Assembly (NCBI GenBank): GCA_033065855.1
Contig: JAVXUO010000139.1
Span: forward strand, 124,001-188,000
Origin: Escallonia rubra
Taxonomy: Eukaryota > Streptophyta > Magnoliopsida > Escalloniales > Escalloniaceae
Reading direction: 5' to 3'
DNA: 64,000 nucleotides
Shown piece by piece: positions 35,018-43,954 of the stretch (position 1 is its first letter; every line of letters begins with the position of its first letter). The translations under genes were made by a program, and so were the position numbers. Below the pieces are notes generated by a model. The model was not told the DNA's origin, did no database searches, and saw only the letters and a list, made by a program, of their open reading frames with translations.

Positions 35018-36235
35018 CGAGTAGCATGTCCGAGCATAGTGCTTCTCTTGGACAGACTACTTAGGTGAAATTTCATTGTTTAAGCTCCAAAGAGCTTTAG
35101 TCCCAGTAACCTATACGAGCACAATGCCTTCCGAGCATGGCTCTCGGATAAATTACTTGGGCAGATCCTAAAACTTAACTCTTAAGAGCAAAAGTTCGAG
35201 CATAAACTTTCATAGACAGACTGTTCGAGGAAAGCGTTCTAGCAAAACTTTGCTAGCATAGAGCTCCCAGATAGACCATCAGTGCAGAATTCTATGCAGA
35301 TAGAGCTTTTGGGCAGAACGTCCGAGCAGATTTCGCCTCGACAAAGTTCTAAAAAGCATATGAGAGGACCATCTATGCAACCTCCGTTAAATTAGGGAAA
35401 AATTCAGGCCTTAGCTCCCAAGAGCCCCAATCGTAGGCAAGAAAAGTCATAAACTTACACTTAAGAGCATAAGTCCGAGCAAAACTTTGCCCGAACAGAC
35501 CGTCTCTGAGCAAAACTTTACCGGGTATAGTTGTCGCACAAAGCCCCAAGGCAGCTCCTAAGCAAACCTCCCAAGTTGAGCTCCAATGAGTTTGCCCAAG
35601 AAGATCTCTAGTGTGAAGGTCAAAGAAGTTTTTCTGAGAAAAGCTTGCAGCGAAATTCTTCAGAAGAAAAAATGCTTTTTAATGGATAGATCTCGCTAAA
35701 CTACAATATATATATATTAAACGAGCGTCTGAGCAAAAAGTTACGGTGTTGTGAAGTTTTAGACAACCTTTATAAACTATATATATCTGCTCGGATAAAT
35801 GGCCTGGTATTTTAGTGATCTTCCTATAACTTTTACATATGTGATATCAGCGGTTTAATTTCCTTCCCCAGCATAGGTGAAGCTCCCTTCTATTTTTAAT
35901 AAAGAGTTCATCACAACTGGGCCTCCCTAGCTTTTAGGCTCGCACCTGAGCAAGCCATACGTGTAGCAAGTTTGAGCCATCTTCCCAGACAGCAAGTCCG
36001 ACTAGGCCATTCTAACAACAAGCCTGAACAGGCCTTGACGAACCCACTTCTCAGACAGCTGGTCTTGGCCGGAAGTCCAAAAAAATTGCCAAAAAATAGG
36101 TCGACTACAACATTGAAAAAAATATTATTTATCCCTAGAAGCGGTAAAAGTCCATAAAAATTTTGATACTTGTTTCAAGATATTCATAATATACTTTCTC
36201 AGCCAAACATTTTTGCTTAGAAAGTAGGGGGCTTA
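35018..36235 (+). mobile_element. 3' untranslated tail of a Gypsy-like retrotransposon
   Basis: Degenerate repeats of tccgagca, aaactttgc and gagctcc-aagagc phrases continue from the LTR A boundary. The region ends in a polypurine tract aaagtagggggct (36221-36233), directly followed by an LTR start at 36236. Long repeat-bearing untranslated tails before the 3' LTR are known in the Tat/Ogre branch of plant Ty3/Gypsy, but no protein domain is present to confirm this. Element A inserted into it at the left. Confidence 0.5.
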
Positions 36236-36899
36236 TGATATAGGTAACTATCATTTACCAAGAATTGTTTGAGACCTAGTATTATTCTAGGTCAAACATG
36301 GTCGACTCTGTTATTGGTAATCCTTTTATTCAGGAACTAGTGTTTCAAAACAACTCTAACTGATCCCCGAGGATAAAGCCCAAAGGCCAGTTGCCACTCC
36401 TAATTATACTAGCATTCTAATGCTTTTGCCCATATAAATGGATCCTCCCAGATATGTAGACAACTACACACACACAAACACCACCGTCATTCTAAATTTT
36501 TTAGAGTTCTATTCGGTAAATGTGTTCTGACTCAAGTTTGGAGAGTTTTACCGCCGGATCCTCACTTAGCAGTTGCTCTTTTTCAGTCTTACAGGTTATT
36601 GTTCCAGTTTTCATGATTCCGGATCAATTTTTTAGGTCATTTTTCCAGACTGTGGTTCCCGATGAATTTTCTAGCAGCAACAGAACTAATTCTACATAAA
36701 ATCATACTTTATTGGTTTCTTTGGATTCTAGTTCTCATGTCATAAATATTCCAAATAGGAAACATTAATAAGACAATTGAACTGAATGTTTGATACTTGC
36801 AATTAAGCAAGTAAAAACTTAACAAAAATAACATTTATATCCATGCAGTACATCAAAAAAATCAAATTTTCACAAGTCGTTTTTGTTATGGTACAATTG

Positions 36900-37277
36900 T
36901 ACTCCCTCTGTCCCTTAAAAAGTGATCCATTTTACTATGCACGTATATTAAGGATTTAGGTTATATATTGTGTGTCTTTCCCATTTTACCCTTTAGAGAG
37001 AGGGGGAAGAGAGTAGGCCATGAGAGAAAAAATTGGTTGGTAGAGTGATAAATGTGGTGAGAGAAATAGAATAAAAAAGTATAAAGTGGTGGGCTAGGAG
37101 AGAGAAAAATGAGTTGGTAGAGAATTAAATGTAGTGAGAGAAATAGAATAAAAAAAAGTATAAAAAGGGTAAGTATGTAAAAATACCAATAGAATCTTTC
37201 CTAATTTGGAAGTGATCACTTTTTGTGGGACGGTCCAAAAAGGAAATATAATAAGTTTTTTAGGGACGGATGGAATA
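36900..37277. mobile_element. Stowaway-like (Tc1/Mariner) MITE
   Basis: The 374-bp element 36902-37275 is flanked by TA on both sides. Terminal inverted repeats are ctccctctgtccc at the left and, at the right, the complement of ttccatccgtccc; the next bases (ttaaaaagtgatcc against acttttt...) also pair. There is no coding capacity. The CTCCCTCNGTCCC end is the hallmark of plant Stowaway elements. Confidence 0.85.
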
Positions 37278-38078
37278 TTAAATTATTAGTATATGTTGCG
37301 AAGTGAATCTGGATGAATCAGGTCCTTGGAAGAGGTTGATTTCAGGACCTGGTATGACAAGGAACAAAAGGGTGAACATGGAATTGTACGTATTTGCACG
37401 CTCAAAATGGATATGGGGTGCACATTCTAATGCTAAATTCCAGTCAGGTATGAAAAGATCAGCACGACAACAAGATTGTACATGAGTGTACAGGAGGAGT
37501 GACATACGGTTGCGTACCTGGTGTCCCCCAGTTTATATGGCGAGCCAAGTGGGTTAAGTGAGCTAAGATTAGAATACCCACGCTAGGGCGAATATGGCGT
37601 GGATGTCGGAATAGTACGCAGATTTCCGATCTCGATTCCGTGTGACGTAAAGTCGTAATTTAGTGCTGGAGGCTTATAGCACGTCTGTGAATTTTTAGAG
37701 TAGGAATATAAGAAAAGAAAGGAAGGCAGTTTTCATCATGGTAAAAAAAAAATTCCTAGTCCATGGAAGATTATTTTTATAGCAAGTCAAATATTCAACA
37801 CTGCTGAAAATACGGGGCAAAATGCTGACTTGGAGTCAAACAAAACATTGGGCTTGCACCGAAGCTAAATTTGAAGAAATAGTTCAGATAAGATTATGTG
37901 GCCCAGCCATGATCTTGCTACCAGAAAGTTTAATTAAGTCTAGTTTGACCAAAAGAAACTAAATGGAAATTAATCCATTTATTAAGATCAGATAATTAAG
38001 GGGGGACAAAAATCCCTTTAATTAAAAGTCAAAGTCTTAAATCACGGGTTTTTCTAAACATTACCCCGCCACCTTGCC

Positions 38079-38086
38079 TATAAATA
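38079..38086 (+). promoter_or_regulatory. TATA box of LTR C
   Basis: TATAAATA in the context gcctataaatagaaggcttc, inside the LTR and followed 30-40 bases later by the likely transcription start. The PIF/Harbinger-like MITE is inserted just downstream (38120), in what would be the transcript leader. Confidence 0.55.
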
Positions 38087-38116
38087 GAAGGCTTCGGGTA
38101 AAGAAGAAGGACATAC

Positions 38117-38661
38117 TAAGGTAGCGTTTGAAATCACTTCCAGTTTTGATTCTCTGTTTCGAAAAAACCAAAACCAAAACCAGTTTAGTTTTCTTTTCAG
38201 AAAAAAATGGGTGTTTGATTACCCATTTTTTATTTTGAGTTTTTTCTTTTGGGTGTTTGATTAATCAGTTTTTATTTTTATTTTTTTCTTTGATGGTGGT
38301 TTACGGTGGCGGTGGTAGGGCGTGGCGGTGGCCGACAGTGGTGGTGGCTGGCCGCCGGCGGTGGCTGCCCATTGCTAGTAGTCGCTGGTGGTGGTTGCCA
38401 GCCGCGGCAGAGGCTGCCGGTCGCCTGCGGTCATGGCCTGCGGCCGGCGGTGGCTGGCGATGGTAGGAGGGTGGTGGCGGTCTCAAAATAAAAACCAAAA
38501 CTGAAAACCAAAAATTTCTTTTTTGGAGTTTTCAAAAACAACCCTTTTTAAAAAACTGCTTTCAAAACTGAAGGAAAAAAAAACGAAAACTGTCTTCCAA
38601 ACGCGTTTATTTTTTCCGGTTTACAAAATTGGAAAAATAAACGTTACCAAATAGAGCCTAA
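38117..38661. mobile_element. PIF/Harbinger-like MITE with GC-rich core
   Basis: The 539-bp element 38120-38658 is flanked by taa (38117-38119, 38659-38661). Its ends are weakly inverted: ggtagcgtttgaaatcactt at the left and the complement of ggctctatttggtaacgttt at the right, in the GG-N6-TTTG pattern common to plant MITEs. Both arms are A/T-rich (aaaccaaaacc, ggttttcaaa). The core at 38297-38480 is GGTGGC-rich, giving spurious frames on both strands, and could be a captured fragment. There is no transposase. Confidence 0.6.
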
Positions 38662-39090
38662 GTCTCTGCAAACAAGCCAGCGCTCTGCAAACAAGCCAGA
38701 ACTCTGTCACAAGCATACTACATCCCGAGCATTACGCTTCATATGAAGAACAATTAATACGAACTAGTTTAGTGTCGTTCTTCAATCGAGCATTCTCGAG
38801 GACGATGATTAATCGCTCTTTGATCCTAAACATCAAAGAGAGATTCACCTTCAACCTTCGTGATTCTACAAGTCAAGAATTGCCCTTAAGAAAGAAATAA
38901 AAAGAAGCAATTCAAGAACAAGCTTCTTAGCCCTTGGATCGTGACTTTACGGAGATCGAATCAGAGAACTTAGATTTATTTTCCAGTATAAATCACAGAC
39001 TGGTGCAACCGCACTTTAAAAATTATTAAATTAAATTTTGTCTATTGTTTCTTGTCTCACAGTTTAGACACGAAATTTGTGTGTACAACA

Positions 39091-39452
39091 TCATATAAAG
39101 TTCTTGTTTTTAAGTGAAATGTTATGTTTTGTATTCAAACCTTACGATCTAAAAATCATTAAAATTTCGGTTTTCATTATTTCAAAGGTAATATGAGCAT
39201 TGCGAAAGTATTACTTCTTATAGTTTCATTTCTTTTCGTTCATTTTCAACTTTATGAGAAAAGATTTGGAGAAAGAAGTCCAATTTTATTTTTCTTTTCT
39301 CAAAAAACTCACAAATCAGAAAAAAAGAAAAAAAACTCTCTTCTAAAAAAATCACAAAATCAGGGAAAAAGAAAAGAGGCATATTTTCTTCTAAAAAAAA
39401 AACTCACAAGAAGGTGTTACTTTCATCACAAAGGAATGTTTTGGGTTAGCCA
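39091..39452. other. A-rich stretch, no gene
   Basis: Contains repeated aaaaaactcacaa and tcttctaaaaaa phrases (39300-39420), a loose tandem-like A-rich pattern. The 98-codon frame here is lysine-rich low complexity and unlikely to be a gene. Confidence 0.5.
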
Positions 39453-39738
39453 TGTTAAGCATGATAACATTGTTGGGTCCATTCTCTAATAGCTTAAGCT
39501 TTTAGAACATATGGTAACTTAACCTGATATCAAGGCTCTGGTTTACCAAAAGTCGTGGTTCGATTCTTTCCGCTTGCATATATGGTCCCCCTTTATCATA
39601 TTGCTATTTGAACTTAGTTTTTGTTTATTTCTATCTTGATTTGTCCCTCCACGTGCAATTGTGAGCTTGCACATGAGGGGGAGTGTTAAGCATAATAACA
39701 TTGTTGGGTCCATTCTCTAACAGCTTAAGCTTTTAGAG
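39453..39738 (+). mobile_element. Miniature LTR element (TRIM-like) with LTRs of about 70 bp
   Basis: A terminal direct repeat TGTTAAGCATGATAACATTG at 39453 recurs as TGTTAAGCATAATAACATTG at 39684 and matches over about 55 bases. After the first copy stands a primer-binding-site-like tgatatcaaggctctgg (39525, compare tggtatcagagc, the initiator Met-tRNA complement). Before the second is a polypurine tract catgagggggag (39672-39683). The 3' repeat seems cut short at about 39738. At about 290 bp with no coding capacity, it fits terminal-repeat retrotransposons in miniature or the smaller SMART class. Confidence 0.65.
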
Positions 39739-40489
39739 AAACAAAAAAAACTGTTGGAAAAACAAAACCAGAAAAAAAAAAAGGAAAAACAAGGTTAAAT
39801 ATGCATCAAAAATAGGAAAAGAAAACAAGGCTTAAATTGGTGTCAATTTGAAACTGAAAATCTGTTCAGTTATTGCAGTTGAAGATCAGGTGCTTTTCAT
39901 CAATATGAAATGCAAAGCATTGCTCTTGAAAATTACAAAACTTAAGTGTATACGTAAATCGATTTAACATATTACAAAAACAAAGACATAGATTCATTCT
40001 TTTAATTTCTCCATTTGTTTTTCTTTTCAGCGGCATCATCAAATATTTTTTCATTCCAGAAGCTTACAAAGAAACTTTTTAAACATTGAACTGATTACAT
40101 TTGCGAACATCAAATATACATGATGCAAAGGAAAGTGGGTTTGTACCTACATGAAAGTGCCACAAAGGATGCAGTCCAAGTCAACTGCTAGCTGTACAAA
40201 GTGAGAGACAGTGATGGGTGGAGTAAGGGCAGAGAACAAGGCTCCCTAGACAGGCCGTGAGGGCTGGCAGTGCAGTGGAGATAATGAGGAGATGAACAGG
40301 ACCAGCAGTCGACAATCCAAGCTAGGGTACAAGTCAGGGTCCAGCGTCGAGGTCCAACTATGTTTCTCTCTCTAGAATTTCAGAGAATTTGGATTCTAGA
40401 ATGAGAAAGTGAAATTGTCAAATGAGAGAAAATGAAATCCAAGGTCCCCTATTTATAGGGAAAAGTGTGCATGTGTCATCATGGTGACA
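39739..40489 (-). other. Possible LTR (minus strand), promoter and leader part
   Basis: Read on the minus strand, a TATAAATA (complement at 40450-40457, ccctataaataggggacc) is followed by a CT/AGA-rich leader. It could be one half of a retrotransposon LTR whose other half is 41500-42175, split by the TRIM dimer at 40495-41494; the single cgtgt target site shows that these two flanks were contiguous. No end at the low-coordinate side could be fixed and there is no coding sequence. Confidence 0.35.
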
Positions 40490-41499
40490 CGTGTTGTAAT
40501 ATCCCCCATCGGTTGTAGGAGAGTTTGTGATTGGCCTTATAAGACCCTACCTATGAGCTCATAAGTACCTACTTGGCTAGCCCTTTTGAGGGAGGCAATG
40601 CCCTGTGGTGGGGCCGTGGACCGGGTCGTTACAGATGGTATCAGAGTCGACTCTTAAAAGCTCAGGCTGGGCTATCCAATCGGGTTGTCGATGGTTGGGG
40701 GAAACGAAGGTAAGCCGGGGTATAACTCACATCAAGAGGATGGTTAGGGCAACGATGGGTGAGCTGGGTATATCCCACATTGGCTAGAGAGGAAGATTTT
40801 GGGCTTTGTGTGATCGCGCCTTAGCGAGGACGCTAAGGAATAAAGTGGGAAGATTGTAATATCCCACATCGGTTGTGGGAGAGTTTGTGACTGGCCTTAT
40901 ATGACTTTGCCAATGAACTCATAAGTACCTACTTGACTAGCCCTTTTGAGGAAGGCAATGCCTTGTGGTAGGGCCGTGGACCGGGTCATTACAAATTGTA
41001 ATATCCCACATCGATTGTGGGAGAGTTTGTGACTGGTCTTATTAGACCATGTCAATCAACTCATAAGTACCTACTTGGCTAGCCCTTTTGAGGGAGGCAA
41101 TACCATGTGGTGGGGCCGTGGACCAGGTCGTTACAGATGGTATCAAAGTTAACTCTCAAAAGCTCAGGCTGGGCTATCCAATCGGGTTGTCGATGGTTGG
41201 GGGAAACGAAGGTAAGCCCGGGTATATCCCACATCAAGAGGATGGTCAGGGCAACGATGGGTGAGCTGGGTATATCCCACATTGGCTAGAGAGGAAGATT
41301 CTGGGCTATGTGTGATTGAGCCTTAGCGAGGACGCTAAGGAATAAGGTGGGGAGATTGTAATATCCCACATCGATTGTGGGAGAGTTTGTGATTAACCTT
41401 ATAAGACTCTGCCAATGAACTCGTAAGTACCTACTTGCCTAGCCCTTTTGAGGGAGGCAATACCCTGTGGTGGGGCCGTGGAGAGGTCGTTACACGTGT
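40490..41499 (+). mobile_element. Head-to-tail TRIM dimer (LTR-int-LTR / LTR-int-LTR) with one outer TSD
   Basis: There are four LTRs of 138-139 bp: 40495-40633, 40855-40993, 40997-41135 and 41357-41494, each starting TGTAATATCCC(A/C)CATCG and ending (G/A)TTACA. Two internal regions of 221 bp start with primer-binding site gatggtatcagag (40634, 41136) and end with the purine-rich ggtggggagat or tgggaagat. The outermost flanks are both cgtgt (40490-40494, 41495-41499). The two units touch with only aat (40994-40996) between them. No protein is encoded, so mobilisation must depend on another element. The joint is not explained by ordinary recombination between LTRs, which would leave one shared LTR between the two internal regions. 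Confidence 0.9.
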
Positions 41500-41912
41500 C
41501 ATCCCCTGGGAGTGACATGTCACCAGAGGGTCCAAAAATACCGATTCTATGTTAGACTGTCGGTTCCTAAATTCGCACTGTCTGCCTACACAGCGTCGCT
41601 TTACCTGTCTGATAAGACTGACCACACAGCGGCTGCATGATCAAAGTAAGCCTGTTACCCTAGCCATCGGTCCAAGCCCTTATTGAATCCCACATGGGTG
41701 CGTCAAGAGACGTGGAGAGAACCTGACAGCGATAAGGGAAGGCCCATGTGACCAACTGCAATGCAGACTAGGCGCGATGCTCTCCAAAGACCTGCTCCCA
41801 TCTCGGAGTGACCCAGGGGTCATCGTCCTGGGGGCGCTGATGATCATCGATAACGTGAGTGGACGTGGTCACAGCTCAGACGTGCCTAGTGTCATGCAAG
41901 TCACCCCAGGCG
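41500..41912 (-). other. GC-rich non-coding stretch right of the TRIM dimer
   Basis: It continues the sequence interrupted by the TRIM dimer (gtgacacgtgt / catcccctgg). No gene is seen. GC content is much higher than that of its surroundings, which suits a retrotransposon LTR U3 region. Confidence 0.4.
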
Positions 41913-42175
41913 GCGATAGCTTCTGTGGTAGCGAATCTATCCCGCTGCGAAGGGTCCTCGTACCGAAGCACTACGAATGGAGCCCCCGGGTATGAAGATG
42001 GCGATAGCTTCTATGGTGGCGAGCTTATCCCGCTGCGAAGGGTCCTCTTGCCGGAGCACTACGAATAGAGCCCCCAGAATGAAGAAGGCGATAGCTTCTA
42101 TGGTACCAAGCCTATCCCGCTGCGAAGGGTCCTCATACCGGAGCACTATAAGTGGAGCCCCTCAGAATGTTACAC
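41913..42175 (-). repeat. Three 87-bp tandem repeats at a putative LTR end
   Basis: Units start gcgatagcttct at about 41913, 42001 and 42088, and each contains tatcccgctgcgaagggtcc and the gagccccc-aga(a/t) phrase. The array stops at ...cctcagaatgttaca (42175). On the minus strand this reads TGTAACATTCTGAGGGG, an LTR-like start, which would make the array U3 enhancer-type repeats upstream of the TATA at 40450. The period is 29 codons, so frames stay open through it (for example EDPSQRDRL-type repeats on the minus strand), but no initiation context or family match supports a protein. Confidence 0.6.
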
Positions 42176-42299
42176 ACTTCGAATAGTGGGTCAAAGCATG
42201 TTTCACGTCCATTGCGGGGGCGCATGGTGCGGTGAATGAGTGTGGTGCCCGGAGGCCTGTAACATTATTGTGGCACATGGGCGCGGTGCCAACGGCATG

Positions 42300-42560
42300 A
42301 GACATGATTGTGGCGCAATACCTGGTACCGGGGGCATAAGTCATGGAAGTGGCACATGGGCACGACGACGACCGCCACGAGACAATACCTAGTGCCGGGG
42401 GCACATGTCATGGAAGTGGCGCATGGGCACGGCGACGACCGTCGCGAGACAATATCTGGTACCGAAGACACATCATGAAAGTGGCATGTGGGCGCAGCGG
42501 AGTGTGTATGGTGTCGAGGGCACGACAGTGTGACAGAGAGCCAGGGGGCACAGCTGTATC
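42300..42560. repeat. Degenerate 65-67-bp tandem repeats, GC-rich
   Basis: Units beginning tcatg(g/a)aa(a/g)gtggc at 42341, 42408 and 42473 contain gggcac(g)acgacgaccg and gagacaatacctggtaccg phrases. Weaker copies continue on both sides (42230-42560). Long open frames exist on both strands because stops are rare in such DNA; no protein family is recognised. Confidence 0.65.
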
Positions 42561-43189
42561 AGCGACGCGACGCATGGGCGCAGCGAAGTGTCATGTGGAC
42601 GGCGCGCGGGTAAGGGCGACGAGGTACGGGCAACAATGGGCGTCGTACGGTCGCGGGTGATGAGTGTGCACTGCAGAGATGGTGTGCTCGAATGAATAAA
42701 GGATAAGGGTGGCAGTAGCCCCTCCATGGTAGGGGTGGTCGGCCCCCCTTTTTAAGGAGGGTGGCCGACCCCCCCCCCCCCAAAGGATGTGGCCGACACC
42801 CTCCCCCCCTGCTAAGGGAGGTGGTCGACCCCTTTGAGGTGGGAGTCGCGCTAAGCCTACGTTATTTTCCTAAGTGTTGGTAGCGTCAAGTCGCTACGTT
42901 GGCGACAAAAATAAATTTAATCATGAATTGTAGTGAAAAGTCAATGAAAACGTGACTTGAGCGTGCGCATTTTGACTAGTTGAAAGGGTTGAAAAATTGA
43001 CAGTTAAAGATGTGACGTGTCATGCAAAACGGGACCCTAGGTGGGCCATTGGGTGCGACCAAAATGGGTAGGGAACAATACATTTCTTCTAAAAAAAGTC
43101 ACAAAAAAATTAAGAACATAATTGAAATATATTATTCTGATCTCAAAAAAGCGAATGATATCACCTTAAAAATTATTCTTGGCCACATC
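42561..43189. other. Non-coding, with C-runs and GGTCGGCC repeats
   Basis: Four loose copies of (g)gtggtcggcc-cccttt occur at 42730-42835, including a 14-base C run near 42769. 42840-43190 is AT-rich without recognisable content, and probably belongs to the Helitron-like element that ends at 43217. Confidence 0.4.
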
Positions 43190-43217
43190 CACGTGCAACG
43201 CACGTGCTCCATACTAG
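43190..43217 (+). mobile_element. Helitron-like 3' terminus
   Basis: A perfect 7-bp hairpin, cacgtgc-aac-gcacgtg (43190-43206), is followed after 7 bases (ctccata) by CTAG (43214-43217) and then T. This hairpin plus CTRR-T arrangement is the standard 3' end of plant Helitrons, which transpose by rolling circle between A and T. The 5' TC end was not located; no Rep/helicase gene lies nearby, so it would be a non-autonomous element. Confidence 0.6.
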
Positions 43218-43402
43218 TTATCATTAGAATCTAGGTAAAGAGAATTATGGAGGCATTGAATTGTCTGTTATAATTATAAATAGGGTCTCATGTATGTTAC
43301 GAAGTCAGCCCACTAAAGATGGCCAAATATGACCACCGAGTGTCTTCTCCTCTCTCATTATATTCATGTCTTGTGCTACGATTTCTCAATGAATAAAATT
43401 CT
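43218..43402. other. Flank left of the Copia element
   Basis: Contains ataaatagggtc (about 43275) and ends ...aatgaataaaattctaacag, which itself resembles the end of a Copia-type LTR. It may be a remnant of an older solo LTR into whose end the Copia element at 43408 inserted. Confidence 0.3.
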
Positions 43403-43407
43403 AACAG

Positions 43408-43940
43408 TGTTGGAATTGATCGGTCCAATCCAATTAAGTGGCCTAACGGGTCATACTAATGTTGACTATTTATTTGACTTGGACATTAATTAATTATATT
43501 GGCTAAATAACATTATGGCCCTATTTAATTTAGCATCCAATACACTAATGATTTATAGTGTATAAAAGGCTTATAGACCCTAATCTCTTAACTTTGATGG
43601 ACGGTTGAGATTTGACAGGGTTTAGGGTTGATCATACTATTCTCTCTATATAAATATCTCTTTTTCTTGGACGCTAGGGCATCATAATAATTGGTCACTC
43701 TTGTTCTTGGAGGCTAGGGCATCATCAAGAATAGAGAAGAGTAGTGAACATCAATACCAAAGGGTACGTGATCGCTTCCGCATCTTGGCGTTCTTTCATC
43801 ATCGGAATAAAACTTTTGGTAATCTATGGCTTCCATCGATTCCGGTGAGTTAAAAAAAACATATTGTTCTTATGTTTATACTATTATAAGATTCTAATGA
43901 TCTTGATTATGGGGTCAAGATGAATGAAATAATTCTAATA
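43408..43940 (+). repeat. Copia 5' LTR
   Basis: 533 bp, from TGTTGGAATTG to aattctaata (a CA to TA change at the last dinucleotide; the 3' LTR retains ...aattctaaca). It contains a TATA-like ctatataaata at about 43644 and two copies of gaggctagggcatcat-type sequence at 43668-43725, the first reading acgctagggcatcat. Confidence 0.9.
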
Positions 43941-43942
43941 TG

Positions 43943-43954
43943 TGGTATCAGAGC
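43943..43954 (+). other. Copia primer-binding site
   Basis: tggtatcagagc, complementary to the 3' end of plant initiator methionine tRNA, two bases after the 5' LTR. It is the usual minus-strand primer site of plant Copia elements. Confidence 0.85.

Larger units (their letters stand above)
23701..35705 (+). repeat. Segmental duplication, copy 2
   Basis: It is colinear with 1778-18280. It lacks the CACTA (left edge), solo LTR B1 and the hAT of copy 1, and shows clean unfilled sites for the first two. It has a SINE (31185-31380), a 121-bp tandem duplication (28800-29041) and the complete 3' ends of LTR A and solo LTR B2, which copy 1 has lost. Homology stops in a short TA run, after which copy 2 continues into the rest of a Gypsy-like retrotransposon. 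Confidence 0.93.
36236..39090 (+). mobile_element. LTR C (3' LTR of the Gypsy-like element) with two nested MITEs
   Basis: It begins TGATATAGGTAACTATC immediately after a polypurine tract, and probably ends at ...gtgtgtacaaca (39090). A core promoter TATAAATA lies at 38079-38086. A Stowaway-type MITE (36902-37275) and a PIF/Harbinger-type MITE (38120-38658) sit inside; without them the LTR is about 1.94 kb. The right end is inferred from the TG...CA rule only, and the 5' LTR is not in the window. Confidence 0.5.

Noticed and set aside
38257-38498. Valine/glycine/arginine-rich and proline-rich frames
   Set aside because: They translate the GGTGGC-rich core of a MITE; all frames are open because of composition.
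40495-41494. Cassandra-type TRIM carrying a 5S rRNA promoter
   Set aside because: The LTR size and primer site are TRIM-like, but I find no 5S rRNA A box / C box sequence in the 139-bp LTRs.
42162-42783. Several 70-105 codon frames in the GC-rich repeats
   Set aside because: Open on most frames at once and tied to the tandem repeat period; no family match and no initiation evidence.
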